A stretch of DNA of 7,214 nucleotides, from positions 1 through 7,214 of the forward strand of contig JAODNL010000335.1 in NCBI GenBank assembly GCA_025465405.1, read 5' to 3'. The position numbers and the translations under genes were made by a program. Position 1 is the first letter of the stretch, and each line of letters begins with the position of its first letter. The notes under the pieces are model-generated. The model saw nothing but the letters and a program-made list of their open reading frames with translations, had not been told where the DNA came from and made no database searches. Below, in pieces: positions 1 to 6,237 of the stretch. This stretch comes from Pseudonocardiales bacterium (GTDB taxonomy: Bacteria > Actinomycetota > Actinomycetes > Mycobacteriales > Jatrophihabitantaceae).

Positions 1-681
1 CAGGATGGCCGGGATCAGCAGCACGTGGGCGATGTAGAACCGCCCGATGATCACGTCGCCGGGGAACGAGCCGCCGAAGACGAGGAACGACGTCCACGTG
101 CCGATGATCGGGATCGACAGCATGATGGCATCGGCGATGCGCAGGCCCGTGCCGGACAGCAGGTCGTCGGGCAACGAGTAGCCGGCGAAGCCCTCGATGA
201 TGCCGAGAGCGATGAGACCGAGACCGATCAGCCAGTTCAGCTCACGCGGCTTGCGGAACGCCCCGGTGAAGAACACCCGGAACATGTGGACCAGCATCGC
301 GGCGACGAACAGCAGCGCGGCCCAGTGGTGGATCTGCCGGATGACCAGACCGCCGCGCACGTCGAAACTGATGTTGAGCGTCGTCTCGTACGCCTTCGAC
401 ATCGTGATGCCCTGCATGGGCACGTACCGGCCGTGATAGACGGTCTCGGCCATCGACGGGTCGAAGAAGAACGTCAGATAGGTGCCGGTCAGCAGCAGGA
501 TGATGAACGAGTACAGCGCGATCTCGCCCATCATGAACGACCAGTGGTCGGGGAAGACCTTGTTCAGCTGGTCGCGGACCGGCGCCGCGAACCGCAACCG
601 GTCGTCGAAGAACTTGGCGAGCTTGCCCTGCGGCGTTCGCGGCGCGTCGGAACGACGGGGGCGAGTCAGTGCGCGAGTCAT
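1..681 (-). CDS. qcrB: Cytochrome bc1 complex cytochrome b subunit, 3' end outside window
   Basis: This is the membrane subunit of the menaquinol-oxidising bc1 complex. It carries two b hemes and passes electrons between the quinol and quinone sites. The first 227 residues are visible; the actinobacterial family is usually about 540, so the C-terminal half is missing at the left edge. The ATG at 681-679 overlaps the qcrA stop as ATGA and is preceded by GGGAG with a five-base spacer. Likely membrane helices lie near residues 52-73, 116-142, 148-170 and 184-204, with another starting near 214. H118 and H132 are 14 residues apart, as for the first heme ligand of each pair in cytochrome b. H219 in the segment RFYIAHVLLIP fits the second ligand of the H118 heme; the partner of H132 would lie outside. 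The segment RVFFTGAFRKPRE (135-147) is typical of actinobacterial QcrB. Family assignment is very secure. Confidence 0.97.
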   Translation of the reverse strand, partial: MTRALTRPRRSDAPRTPQGKLAKFFDDRLRFAAPVRDQLNKVFPDHWSFMMGEIALYSFIILLLTGTYLTFFFDPSMAETVYHGRYVPMQGITMSKAYETTLNISFDVRGGLVIRQIHHWAALLFVAAMLVHMFRVFFTGAFRKPRELNWLIGLGLIALGIIEGFAGYSLPDDLLSGTGLRIADAIMLSIPIIGTWTSFLVFGGSFPGDVIIGRFYIAHVLLIPAIL

Positions 682-1787
682 GAGCGCTCCCAGAAGCCCG
701 GGCCGATCGGCTCGTTGTAGTCACTCTTGGCGATGAAGTACTGCCGTCCGTCCGAGCCGACCTCGACGTCGATCGGCAGCTTGGGCAGGCTGCGCGTGGC
801 CGGGCCGAACACCGGCTTGGCATCCTTCAACACCTCGAACTGCGACTGGTGGCACGGGCACAGCAGGCGAGTTGTCTGCTGCTCGTACAGCGACGCGGGA
901 CAGCCGGCGTGGGTGCAGATCTTGGAGAAGGCGAGGAACTCCGGCGCGTCCGCCGGCCAGCCGTAGCCGGCCTGGCCTTTGCGGGACTGCACTTTCTGCC
1001 CGGGCCGCAGCCGGATGAGCAGCGTGGGGGAGCTGGCCGAGGTGATGCCATCCTTGCCGTCCGGGCCGACTTCCCGCACGCCCGGGAAGACGGTCGCGAT
1101 CCCACCGGGCAGCAGATCGTCCGGGCTCACCCGGCGCCAGTCGTCATAGACGAGCGGCACCTGACCGGAGGGCGGGAACAGCGCGGTGTTGCGTGCGAAC
1201 AGCGTGTGGTCCAGCTGCTTACCCGGCTTCTTGATCATTCCGCCGACAAGCGCGACCAGCGGGACCGTGGCGAGGGCGCCGCCGGCCAGCCCGAGCGAGC
1301 GCAGGATCAGCGAGCGGCGCGGCAGGCCGGTGTCCTCCAGACCGCTGATCAGTGTCGCCTGGGTCATGAGCTTGTCTTCTTCGGTGGACGGCTCGTCGTG
1401 GCGGTCTTGGACGACCTCCTCCTCAGGCATGAGCCACTTGGCCCACAGGACGAGCCCGATGCCCATGAACAGCAGCATGATCGCGAGCAAGCCGCCGAGC
1501 GCCGGGGTGTAGAAACGGAAGTTCTGCGGCGTGCCCGGCAGGTGCCACTGGTAGGGCAGCGCGACGAACGCGACGATGAAGCCGACGCCGGCGAGCGCCG
1601 AGATCGTGAATGCGAGAGCGACGCCGCGCTCGGCGCGCTTCTCGGCCCGCGTCCCCCGGATCGGGAATCGATCGCGCCGGTGGACGATGTACACGCCTTG
1701 AGCCTCGGCACCGGCGATCATCGCCTCTTCGGTCGTCATCTCCCGAAGCTCATCAGCGGAGGGGCCGTCGGCCGGGTGTGAGCTCAT
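678..1787 (-). CDS. qcrA: Cytochrome bc1 complex Rieske iron-sulfur subunit
   Basis: This 369-residue protein carries the 2Fe-2S cluster that takes electrons from quinol and hands them to QcrC. The C-terminal Rieske domain shows both cluster motifs: CTHAGC (C291, H293, C296) and CPCH (C310, C312, H313). C291, H293, C310 and H313 are the expected cluster ligands, and C296 with C312 the expected disulfide. Three hydrophobic segments (about residues 55-77, 96-119 and 161-185) match the three-helix actinobacterial type, unlike the single helix of other bacteria. A twin-arginine pair (R157-R158, in LPRRSLILRS) precedes the third helix, fitting the known Tat-dependent translocation of the actinobacterial Rieske domain. 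I chose the ATG at 1787-1785 because it overlaps the qcrC stop as ATGA and has GAAGG four bases upstream. An in-frame GTG seven codons earlier (1808) lies inside qcrC and lacks a visible Shine-Dalgarno sequence. Confidence 0.96.
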   Translation of the reverse strand: MSSHPADGPSADELREMTTEEAMIAGAEAQGVYIVHRRDRFPIRGTRAEKRAERGVALAFTISALAGVGFIVAFVALPYQWHLPGTPQNFRFYTPALGGLLAIMLLFMGIGLVLWAKWLMPEEEVVQDRHDEPSTEEDKLMTQATLISGLEDTGLPRRSLILRSLGLAGGALATVPLVALVGGMIKKPGKQLDHTLFARNTALFPPSGQVPLVYDDWRRVSPDDLLPGGIATVFPGVREVGPDGKDGITSASSPTLLIRLRPGQKVQSRKGQAGYGWPADAPEFLAFSKICTHAGCPASLYEQQTTRLLCPCHQSQFEVLKDAKPVFGPATRSLPKLPIDVEVGSDGRQYFIAKSDYNEPIGPGFWERS

Positions 1788-2692
1788 TGGGCCTTCGCTC
1801 CGATCCACAGGATGGCGATCATCAGGGCGCCGACGCCGCCGACCCAGATCACCAGAGCCTCAGATACCGGTCCGATGCGGTCGATGCCGTTTCCGCCCGG
1901 ATCCTTCGATGCCTTCAGCGTCTGGACGTAGTTGACGATCTGCCGCTTCTCGGCGGGCGTCAGCTGGTTGTCGCTGAAGACCGGCATGTTCTCCGGGCCG
2001 GTGAGCATCGCCGCGTAGATCTGCTGATCGGAGGCCTGGTTCAGTGACGGCGCGGTCTTTCCGGCTGACAGCGGCGCGCCCTTGAACGTCGTGCCATGGC
2101 AGGACGCGCAGTTGAGCCGGAACAGGTTGCCGCCCTCGGCGATGTTGCCGTCGCGCAGGCTGCCGGTCGGCAGTGTCGGCCCACCGCCGATCGACTGGAC
2201 GTAGGCGGCGATCTGGTTGGTCTGCTGCTCGTCGAACTTTGCCGTCTTGCGGCTCTGCTGGGCGCCCTGCCCGCTGGCCGGCATGCGGCCGGTACTGACC
2301 TGGAAGTAGACGGCCGCGCCGCCGACTCCGATCAGCGAGACGCCGCGGTCTTTGACGCCCTGCAGGTTCGCGCCGTGGCAGGTGATGCAGCTGGTCTCGT
2401 ACAGCTGCTTGCCCGCCGCAATGTCCTGCGCGCCGGTGGTCGTGTCGGAGGCTCCGGACGTGGTCGCGAACGCCGCGTAGGCGCCGCCCATCGAGGCAAG
2501 GGCGGCGGCGATTATCGCGCCGGCCCCGAGCCGGCGGCGCAGGCCGCCCCGACGGCCACGCTTGGGCCGCTCCGTCTCGCGAGGCGTCTCGCCAGGCGTC
2601 GTCTCGCCAGGCGTTTCGCGAGGTTCGGCCCCGGTGGCCGAGACGGCCGGCTCGAAGCCGAGCTCGCCGTCGACGTCGAAGTCTTCCTTCAC
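1784..2692 (-). CDS. qcrC: Cytochrome bc1 complex di-heme cytochrome c subunit
   Basis: QcrC is the membrane-anchored di-heme cytochrome c that connects bc1 to the aa3 oxidase in Actinobacteria, replacing a soluble cytochrome c. The 302-residue product has two heme-binding motifs, CITCH (C102, C105, H106) and CASCH (C195, C198, H199). M137 (in GRMPAS) and M236 (in ENMPVF) are likely sixth ligands. A hydrophobic segment near 58-77 follows a very basic stretch and acts as signal or anchor; a second helix near 277-297 anchors the C terminus. The GTG start at 2692 has GGGAAGGGA just upstream. The first 55 residues are an unusually long charged cytoplasmic region containing a TPGE-type repeat. The gene sits 40 bases after ctaE and overlaps qcrA by four bases, so it belongs to the same operon. 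Confidence 0.96.
   Translation of the reverse strand: MKEDFDVDGELGFEPAVSATGAEPRETPGETTPGETPRETERPKRGRRGGLRRRLGAGAIIAAALASMGGAYAAFATTSGASDTTTGAQDIAAGKQLYETSCITCHGANLQGVKDRGVSLIGVGGAAVYFQVSTGRMPASGQGAQQSRKTAKFDEQQTNQIAAYVQSIGGGPTLPTGSLRDGNIAEGGNLFRLNCASCHGTTFKGAPLSAGKTAPSLNQASDQQIYAAMLTGPENMPVFSDNQLTPAEKRQIVNYVQTLKASKDPGGNGIDRIGPVSEALVIWVGGVGALMIAILWIGAKAQ
2573..2620 (-). repeat. Degenerate in-frame repeat in the QcrC N-terminal extension
   Basis: A 14-base unit, gtctcgccaggcgt on the plus strand, occurs at 2586-2599 and again at 2601-2614. The period is 15 bases, so the reading frame is kept. Related copies with gtctcgcgaggcgt and gtttcgcgagg flank it. On the qcrC strand this encodes RETPGETTPGETPRET (residues 25-40). 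The repeat looks like slippage or duplication within a disordered tail and has no evident catalytic role. Confidence 0.75.
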
Positions 2693-2697
2693 GAAAG

Positions 2698-2706
2698 TCC
2701 CTTCCC
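2698..2706 (-). promoter_or_regulatory. Ribosome binding site of qcrC
   Basis: The minus strand reads GGGAAGGGA followed by CTTTC and then the GTG at 2692-2690. This purine-rich site supports that non-ATG start. It also contrasts with ctaE at the head of the operon, which lacks a leader of this kind. Confidence 0.7.
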
Positions 2707-2732
2707 GGTCGGCGGATGGTCGTGGCGGTCGT

Positions 2733-3356
2733 TCATCGGATGATGTAGATCATCGCGAACAGGCCGATCCACACGATGTCGACGAAATGCCAGTAGTACG
2801 ACACGACGATCGCGGCCGTGGCCTGAGCGGGCGTGAACTTGCCGAGCGTGGTGCGGATCAAGAACAGGATGAACGCGATCAACCCGCCGATGACGTGCAG
2901 GCCGTGGAAGCCGGTGGTCAGGTAGAAGACCGACCCGTATCCGGTGGCCGAGATGGTGTTCCCGTCGTGGACCTGCGTTCGGTACTCGTTGGCCTGACCG
3001 AGCACGAAGATCAGGCCCATGAAGAAGCTGATCGTGAACCAGCGGCGCAGGCCGAAGACGTCACCCTTCTCCGCGGCGAAGACGCCCATCTGGCACGTGA
3101 TGCTGGACGCCACCAGGATGATCGTGAACGGCGTGGCGTAACCGAGGCTCAGCTTGATGTGGTTGCCGTCGGGAAGTGTCATCGGCCAGTCGCCGGGATG
3201 AACCGAGCGCACCGTGAAGTACATCGCGAACAGGCCCGCGAAGAACATCAGCTCGCTCGAGAGCCAGACGATGGTGCCGACGCTCACGATGTTCGGGCGC
3301 GTCAGGGAGTGCACCTTGCTGGACTCGAAGCTTGGCGCGGCGGCTGTCGAGGTCAC
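2733..3356 (-). CDS. ctaE: Cytochrome c oxidase (aa3) subunit III
   Basis: This is the COX3-family subunit of the terminal heme-copper oxidase. It has no redox centre itself but stabilises the proton-pumping core. The 207-residue product has five hydrophobic helices (about 24-50, 75-96, 106-125, 141-169 and 179-207), as in short actinobacterial subunit III. Conserved family positions visible are E35 in WLSSELMFF, H151 and H154 in GFHGLHVIGG, and H190 and D193 in YYWHFVDIVW. The open frame runs upstream to 3914, but that extension is antisense to the receiver gene and hydrophilic, so it is not coding. Two adjacent GTG codons (3359 and 3356) could start the gene. I prefer 3356 because it lies six bases after CATAAT, implying a leaderless mRNA. 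The 3359 start would leave AGGA nine bases upstream. The gene heads the ctaE-qcrCAB operon and faces the receiver gene divergently. Confidence 0.95.
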   Translation of the reverse strand: MTSTAAAPSFESSKVHSLTRPNIVSVGTIVWLSSELMFFAGLFAMYFTVRSVHPGDWPMTLPDGNHIKLSLGYATPFTIILVASSITCQMGVFAAEKGDVFGLRRWFTISFFMGLIFVLGQANEYRTQVHDGNTISATGYGSVFYLTTGFHGLHVIGGLIAFILFLIRTTLGKFTPAQATAAIVVSYYWHFVDIVWIGLFAMIYIIR

Positions 3357-3362
3357 CACCGC

Positions 3363-3368
3363 ATTATG
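3363..3368 (-). promoter_or_regulatory. Predicted -10 element for a leaderless ctaE-qcrCAB transcript
   Basis: The minus strand reads CATAAT, then GCGGTG, then the GTG at 3356. A -10 hexamer ending six bases before the start codon places +1 on the start codon itself. No good -35 match is seen 16-18 bases upstream, which is common for actinobacterial promoters. CATAAT stands out in a GC-rich 111-base intergenic region. The alternative is that it is a chance match and the upstream AGGA serves as a ribosome binding site for the GTG at 3359. Confidence 0.5.
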
Positions 3369-3455
3369 TCCTGCCGGGGCCTGCTGAACGCGCCGGGGTG
3401 GGGGTGGTGTCGCGTGCGAGTTCCGGGCGAGGCGGACGGCTCGTCCAGGCGTCGA

Positions 3456-3461
3456 TACGAT
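3456..3461 (+). promoter_or_regulatory. Predicted -10 element for a leaderless receiver gene transcript
   Basis: TACGAT fits the TANNNT consensus of the main actinobacterial sigma factor. It is followed by six bases (CGCCAC) and the ATG at 3468. No Shine-Dalgarno sequence is present, so transcription probably begins at the A of the ATG. The -35 region is weak (a GGAC lies about 17-18 bases upstream). This promoter may also serve trpD downstream. Confidence 0.55.
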
Positions 3462-3467
3462 CGCCAC

Positions 3468-3890
3468 ATGACTGGCGCAGGTACCGCTCGCGCGACCGTT
3501 CTCGTCTACAGCAACTCGCCCGACGTCCGTGCCCAGGTGCGTACCGCCGTCGGGCGTCGGCCGGCGCCCGAGTCGCCGCGGATCGACTGGGTGGAGTGCG
3601 ACACGTACGACGAGGTCGTCACCCAGCTGGACGAGGGCGATCTGGACGTCGTCATCCTCGACGGCGAGGCCCAGCCGACCGGCGGGGCGGGCCTCGCCCG
3701 TCAGTTCAAGTACGAGATCGACGACTGCCCCCCGATCGTCGTGCTGATCGCGCGCAAGCAGGACGCCTGGCTGGCCAGCTGGTCGTTGGCGGATGCGGTC
3801 ATCAGCCAGCCGCTCGACCCGGTCGAGGCGGCGGCCGTCATGGCCGAGCAGCTGCGCCGCCGCAGCAGCGGCATTCCCGTCGTGCGCTGA
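3468..3890 (+). CDS. Degenerate response-regulator receiver domain protein
   Basis: This 140-residue protein appears to be a single receiver-like (CheY-fold) domain with no output domain. Strand 1 is ATVLVYSNSPDVR (9-21), strand 3 is LDVVILDGEAQP (59-70), strand 4 is PPIVVLIAR (88-96), and ADAVISQPLDPVEAA (108-122) sits where strand 5 normally carries the KP motif. D65 occupies the phospho-acceptor position. However, the acidic pair after strand 1 is replaced by S15-N16, the Thr/Ser after strand 4 by A95, and the conserved Lys by Q114. Standard Mg2+-dependent phosphotransfer is therefore unlikely, and the domain may act through protein contacts or small ligands. It is divergent from ctaE and lies 23 bases before trpD on the same strand, so it may be co-transcribed with trpD. 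No partner kinase is in view. The fold assignment is from pattern only; function is unknown. Confidence 0.85.
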   Translation: MTGAGTARATVLVYSNSPDVRAQVRTAVGRRPAPESPRIDWVECDTYDEVVTQLDEGDLDVVILDGEAQPTGGAGLARQFKYEIDDCPPIVVLIARKQDAWLASWSLADAVISQPLDPVEAAAVMAEQLRRRSSGIPVVR

Positions 3891-3913
3891 GCAAGTACAT
3901 GAGCCAGGGGACA

Positions 3914-4957
3914 ATGGAGCGCAGCTGGTCGACCGTCCTCACCGACCTCATGCAGGGCAGCGGCCTGTCCGCGGCCGACACCGCGTGGGCGATGGACGAG
4001 ATCATGGCCGGTGAGGCGACGCCCGCGCAGATCGCCGGTTTCGCCGTACTGCTGCACGCGAAGGGCGAGACGCCCGACGAGATCGAGGGCATGGTCCGCG
4101 CAATGCTCGCCCGGGCGGTGCCCGTCGCGGTGGACGGTCCCGCCGTCGACGTCGTCGGCACGGGTGCCGACCGGGCGCAGACGGTGAACATCTCGACGAT
4201 GGCGGCGCTGGTCGTCGCGGGCTCCGGTCGGCGCGTCGTGAAGCACGGCAACCGCGCAGCGACGTCCGCGTGCGGCACGGCGGACGTACTTGAGGAGCTC
4301 GGCGTCGCCATCGACCTCCCCCCGGACGGGGTGGCGGCCACCCTCGCCGAGGTCGGCATCGGGTTCTGCTTCGCACCTCTGTTCCACGCCGGGCTCCGGC
4401 ACGCGGGAGCACCGCGCCGCGAGCTGGGCGTGCCGACGGTGTTCAACTTCCTCGGGCCGCTGACGAATCCGGCCCGGGTACGGGCGTCAGCGGTCGGCTG
4501 CGCGGACACCCGGATGGCGCCGGTCATGGCGTCGGTGCTCGCCCGGCGCGGCGACTGCGCGCTGGTCTTCCGTGGCGACGACGGCCTGGACGAGCTGACG
4601 ACGACGACCACCTCGCACGTCTGGGTGGTCGCTGACGGCGAGGTCACCGAGGTGGTGGTCGATCCACCGTCGTTCGGTATCGCGCCGGTGCCGCCGGCCG
4701 CGCTGCGGGGCGGCGACCGCGTACACAACGCGGCTGTTGTGCGTGAGGTGCTCGCCGGGCGTGGTGACGGGGCCCGGGACGCGGTCCTGCTCAACGCAGC
4801 GGCCGCGATCGCGGCCTACGACGGCCTGAGCGCCGCCACCCTCCAGTCGGCGCTCGCCGCCGGGCTGGAGGACGCGACCCGATCCGTGGACAGCGGCGCC
4901 GCGGCGGCCCTGCTGGACCGCTGGATCGAGTCGAGCCAGGCTGCGCGGCGCCCCTGA
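3914..4957 (+). CDS. trpD: Anthranilate phosphoribosyltransferase
   Basis: TrpD transfers the phosphoribosyl group of PRPP to anthranilate, the second committed step of tryptophan synthesis, in the cytoplasm. The 347-residue length fits the family. An N-terminal helical domain (1-70, with AMDEIMAGEATPAQIAGF) precedes the PRPP-binding loop GTGAD (82-86) and the NIST motif (92-95). Next come KHGNRA (110-115), the segment FAPLFHAGLRHA (153-164), FNFLGPLTNP (177-186), and the acidic DDGLDE motif (222-227) that coordinates Mg2+. The loop is GTGAD rather than the usual GTGGD. The ATG at 3914 has AGGGG shortly upstream; an in-frame ATG at 3899 would add five residues but has no ribosome site. In Mycobacterium tuberculosis trpD is also divergent from ctaE, so the placement beside respiratory genes is conserved gene order and not evidence of a shared pathway. 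No other trp gene is in the window. Confidence 0.95.
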   Translation: MERSWSTVLTDLMQGSGLSAADTAWAMDEIMAGEATPAQIAGFAVLLHAKGETPDEIEGMVRAMLARAVPVAVDGPAVDVVGTGADRAQTVNISTMAALVVAGSGRRVVKHGNRAATSACGTADVLEELGVAIDLPPDGVAATLAEVGIGFCFAPLFHAGLRHAGAPRRELGVPTVFNFLGPLTNPARVRASAVGCADTRMAPVMASVLARRGDCALVFRGDDGLDELTTTTTSHVWVVADGEVTEVVVDPPSFGIAPVPPAALRGGDRVHNAAVVREVLAGRGDGARDAVLLNAAAAIAAYDGLSAATLQSALAAGLEDATRSVDSGAAAALLDRWIESSQAARRP

Positions 4958-4962
4958 TATGC

Positions 4963-5012
4963 CGATCTTGATACGCGGCGCGCGTCATGGCGCTCGTGCG
5001 CTATCAAGATCG
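4963..5012. repeat. Inverted repeat between trpD and ctaG
   Basis: CGATCTTGATA at 4963-4973 is the exact reverse complement of TATCAAGATCG at 5002-5012, separated by 28 GC-rich bases. It begins six bases after the trpD stop. The loop can extend pairing through GCGC blocks (4978-4981 with 4998-5001). The RNA would form a long hairpin and could terminate trpD transcription, but no U-tract follows. It might instead be an interspersed palindromic element or a regulator site. The arms are AT-richer than their surroundings. Confidence 0.65.
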
Positions 5013-5070
5013 CGGACAGCAACCAACCCCTCGCCGGTGAATTGCGCGCGTCGCGCGGGACACTGAAGGC

Positions 5071-6216
5071 ATGTCCCGTACCGCTCGCCTACCGCGGCTG
5101 GCCGTGCTCGCGTGGACATTCGCGGCGGCAGCCGTCACGGTGCTTGCTCTGGCCGTGTGGCATTACCTCTCGTCGGGCCCGTCGAGCGGCATGCACATGG
5201 GCGCGCACGGTGCCACCGACGTCACTGACGCCCTGTCCCGAGCGGGCGGCAGCCCTCTGCACCCGCTGTTCGGCTCCGCGCTGGTCAGCGCCTGGCAGCT
5301 GAACGCGGTGGCGCTGGCGGTGCTCGTCCTTGCCGCGGCCTGGTATCTGACCGGAGTCGCACTCGTGCCGGTTCGCCGGCCCGGAGCCAGCTGGCCGATC
5401 GGCCGCACACTCTTGTTCCTCGCCGGGTTGGCTGTCTGCGCGTTCGCGACGAGCGGCAGCATCGCCGTCTACGACCAGGTGCTGTTCACCGCGCACATGG
5501 CCGGACACCTCGCGCTGGTGATGCTGGCGCCCGCGTTGCTGATGGCCGGCCGCCCGTTGACCCTGGCCGTGGCCGCCAGCACCGACACCGGCCGGGCCCG
5601 GATCGAGCGCATTGCGCGTGGCCCGGTGGTCTCGCTGCTGACCGCGCCTCCCGTCGCGCTCGCGTCGTACACCGTCGTGATCGTCGGCAGTCACCTCACC
5701 GGCCTCATGGACACGATCATGCGCAACACCTGGGCCGGGCAGGTCGAGCACCTCGTGTACGTCCTCGTCGGCTGCCAGTTCTTCGCGCTGATCGTCGGGG
5801 ACGAACCGATCCGGTGGCGGCTGGCCGCGCCCGCACGCTGGCTGCTTCTCGCGGTCGCGATGGCTGTCGACACCTTCACCGGCGTCGTGCTGATGCAAGG
5901 CACGCACGCGGTAGCCATGCTGACCTCGCCGAACCTGCATGTCGACGCGCTGTCGGACACGCGGACCGGCGGCGCGATCATGTGGTTCGGCGGCGACGGG
6001 ATCATGGCTGTGATCATGATCGCGCTCGTGATCGGCTGGCTGCGCGACGCGGGAGCCCGCCGAAGTGACGAACACGGTTGGCTGGAGCAGGCCCGCCGGG
6101 CAACGTTCGCGGGTCACACCGGTGACGGCGTGGCGGACACGGAGACCTTCGACGACGACGACGCGGCGCGCGCGGCGTACAACTCGTGGCTGGCGCGGCT
6201 GGATCGCCAGCGCTGA
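5071..6216 (+). CDS. CtaG-family cytochrome c oxidase assembly membrane protein
   Basis: This 381-residue polytopic membrane protein resembles the Caa3_CtaG family, linked to copper delivery to, and assembly of, heme-copper oxidases. About eight hydrophobic segments are visible, near 11-30, 76-100, 112-133, 140-160, 188-207, 225-243, 255-275 and 305-324. Family-type motifs are HMAGHLALVMLAPALL (142-157), VEHLVY (225-230), DTFTGVVL (267-274) and GGAIMWFGGDG (300-310). The first extracytoplasmic loop holds H31 and the cluster MHMGAH (41-46), a plausible Cu(I) site. The last 55 residues are a soluble tail with an acidic run (FDDDDAA, 360-366). The ATG at 5071 has GGGA ten bases upstream, and GAAGG too close to be ideal; GACACT (5059-5064) is a weak -10 candidate at the leaderless distance. 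Its position near ctaE-qcrCAB supports a role in oxidase biogenesis. The fused copper-resistance CopD domain found in some relatives is absent. Confidence 0.88.
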   Translation: MSRTARLPRLAVLAWTFAAAAVTVLALAVWHYLSSGPSSGMHMGAHGATDVTDALSRAGGSPLHPLFGSALVSAWQLNAVALAVLVLAAAWYLTGVALVPVRRPGASWPIGRTLLFLAGLAVCAFATSGSIAVYDQVLFTAHMAGHLALVMLAPALLMAGRPLTLAVAASTDTGRARIERIARGPVVSLLTAPPVALASYTVVIVGSHLTGLMDTIMRNTWAGQVEHLVYVLVGCQFFALIVGDEPIRWRLAAPARWLLLAVAMAVDTFTGVVLMQGTHAVAMLTSPNLHVDALSDTRTGGAIMWFGGDGIMAVIMIALVIGWLRDAGARRSDEHGWLEQARRATFAGHTGDGVADTETFDDDDAARAAYNSWLARLDRQR

Positions 6217-6237
6217 CCTACCGCACTCCCGCGACAG

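Noticed and set aside
849..1781. Long plus-strand open frame opposite qcrA
   Set aside because: It is the antisense shadow of qcrA: low-complexity and charged with no recognisable domain, whereas the minus strand encodes a complete Rieske protein.
1788..1808. GTG at 1808 as the start of qcrA
   Set aside because: It lies within qcrC and lacks a ribosome site. The ATG at 1787 has the ATGA overlap and GAAGG upstream.
3332..3913. Upstream extension of trpD through the receiver gene
   Set aside because: The frame is open only because of high GC. The translation is Arg/Gly/Ala-rich and unlike any TrpD N terminus, while another frame encodes a coherent receiver-like domain.
3357..3914. N-terminal extension of ctaE back to position 3914
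   Set aside because: The open frame is antisense to the receiver gene, has no CtaE-like content and would add 186 hydrophilic residues. CtaE homology starts with the segment after 3356.
5089..6117. Long minus-strand open frame opposite ctaG
   Set aside because: The translation is rich in Arg, Gln, His and Asp with no hydrophobic pattern, as expected for the reverse complement of a membrane protein gene.
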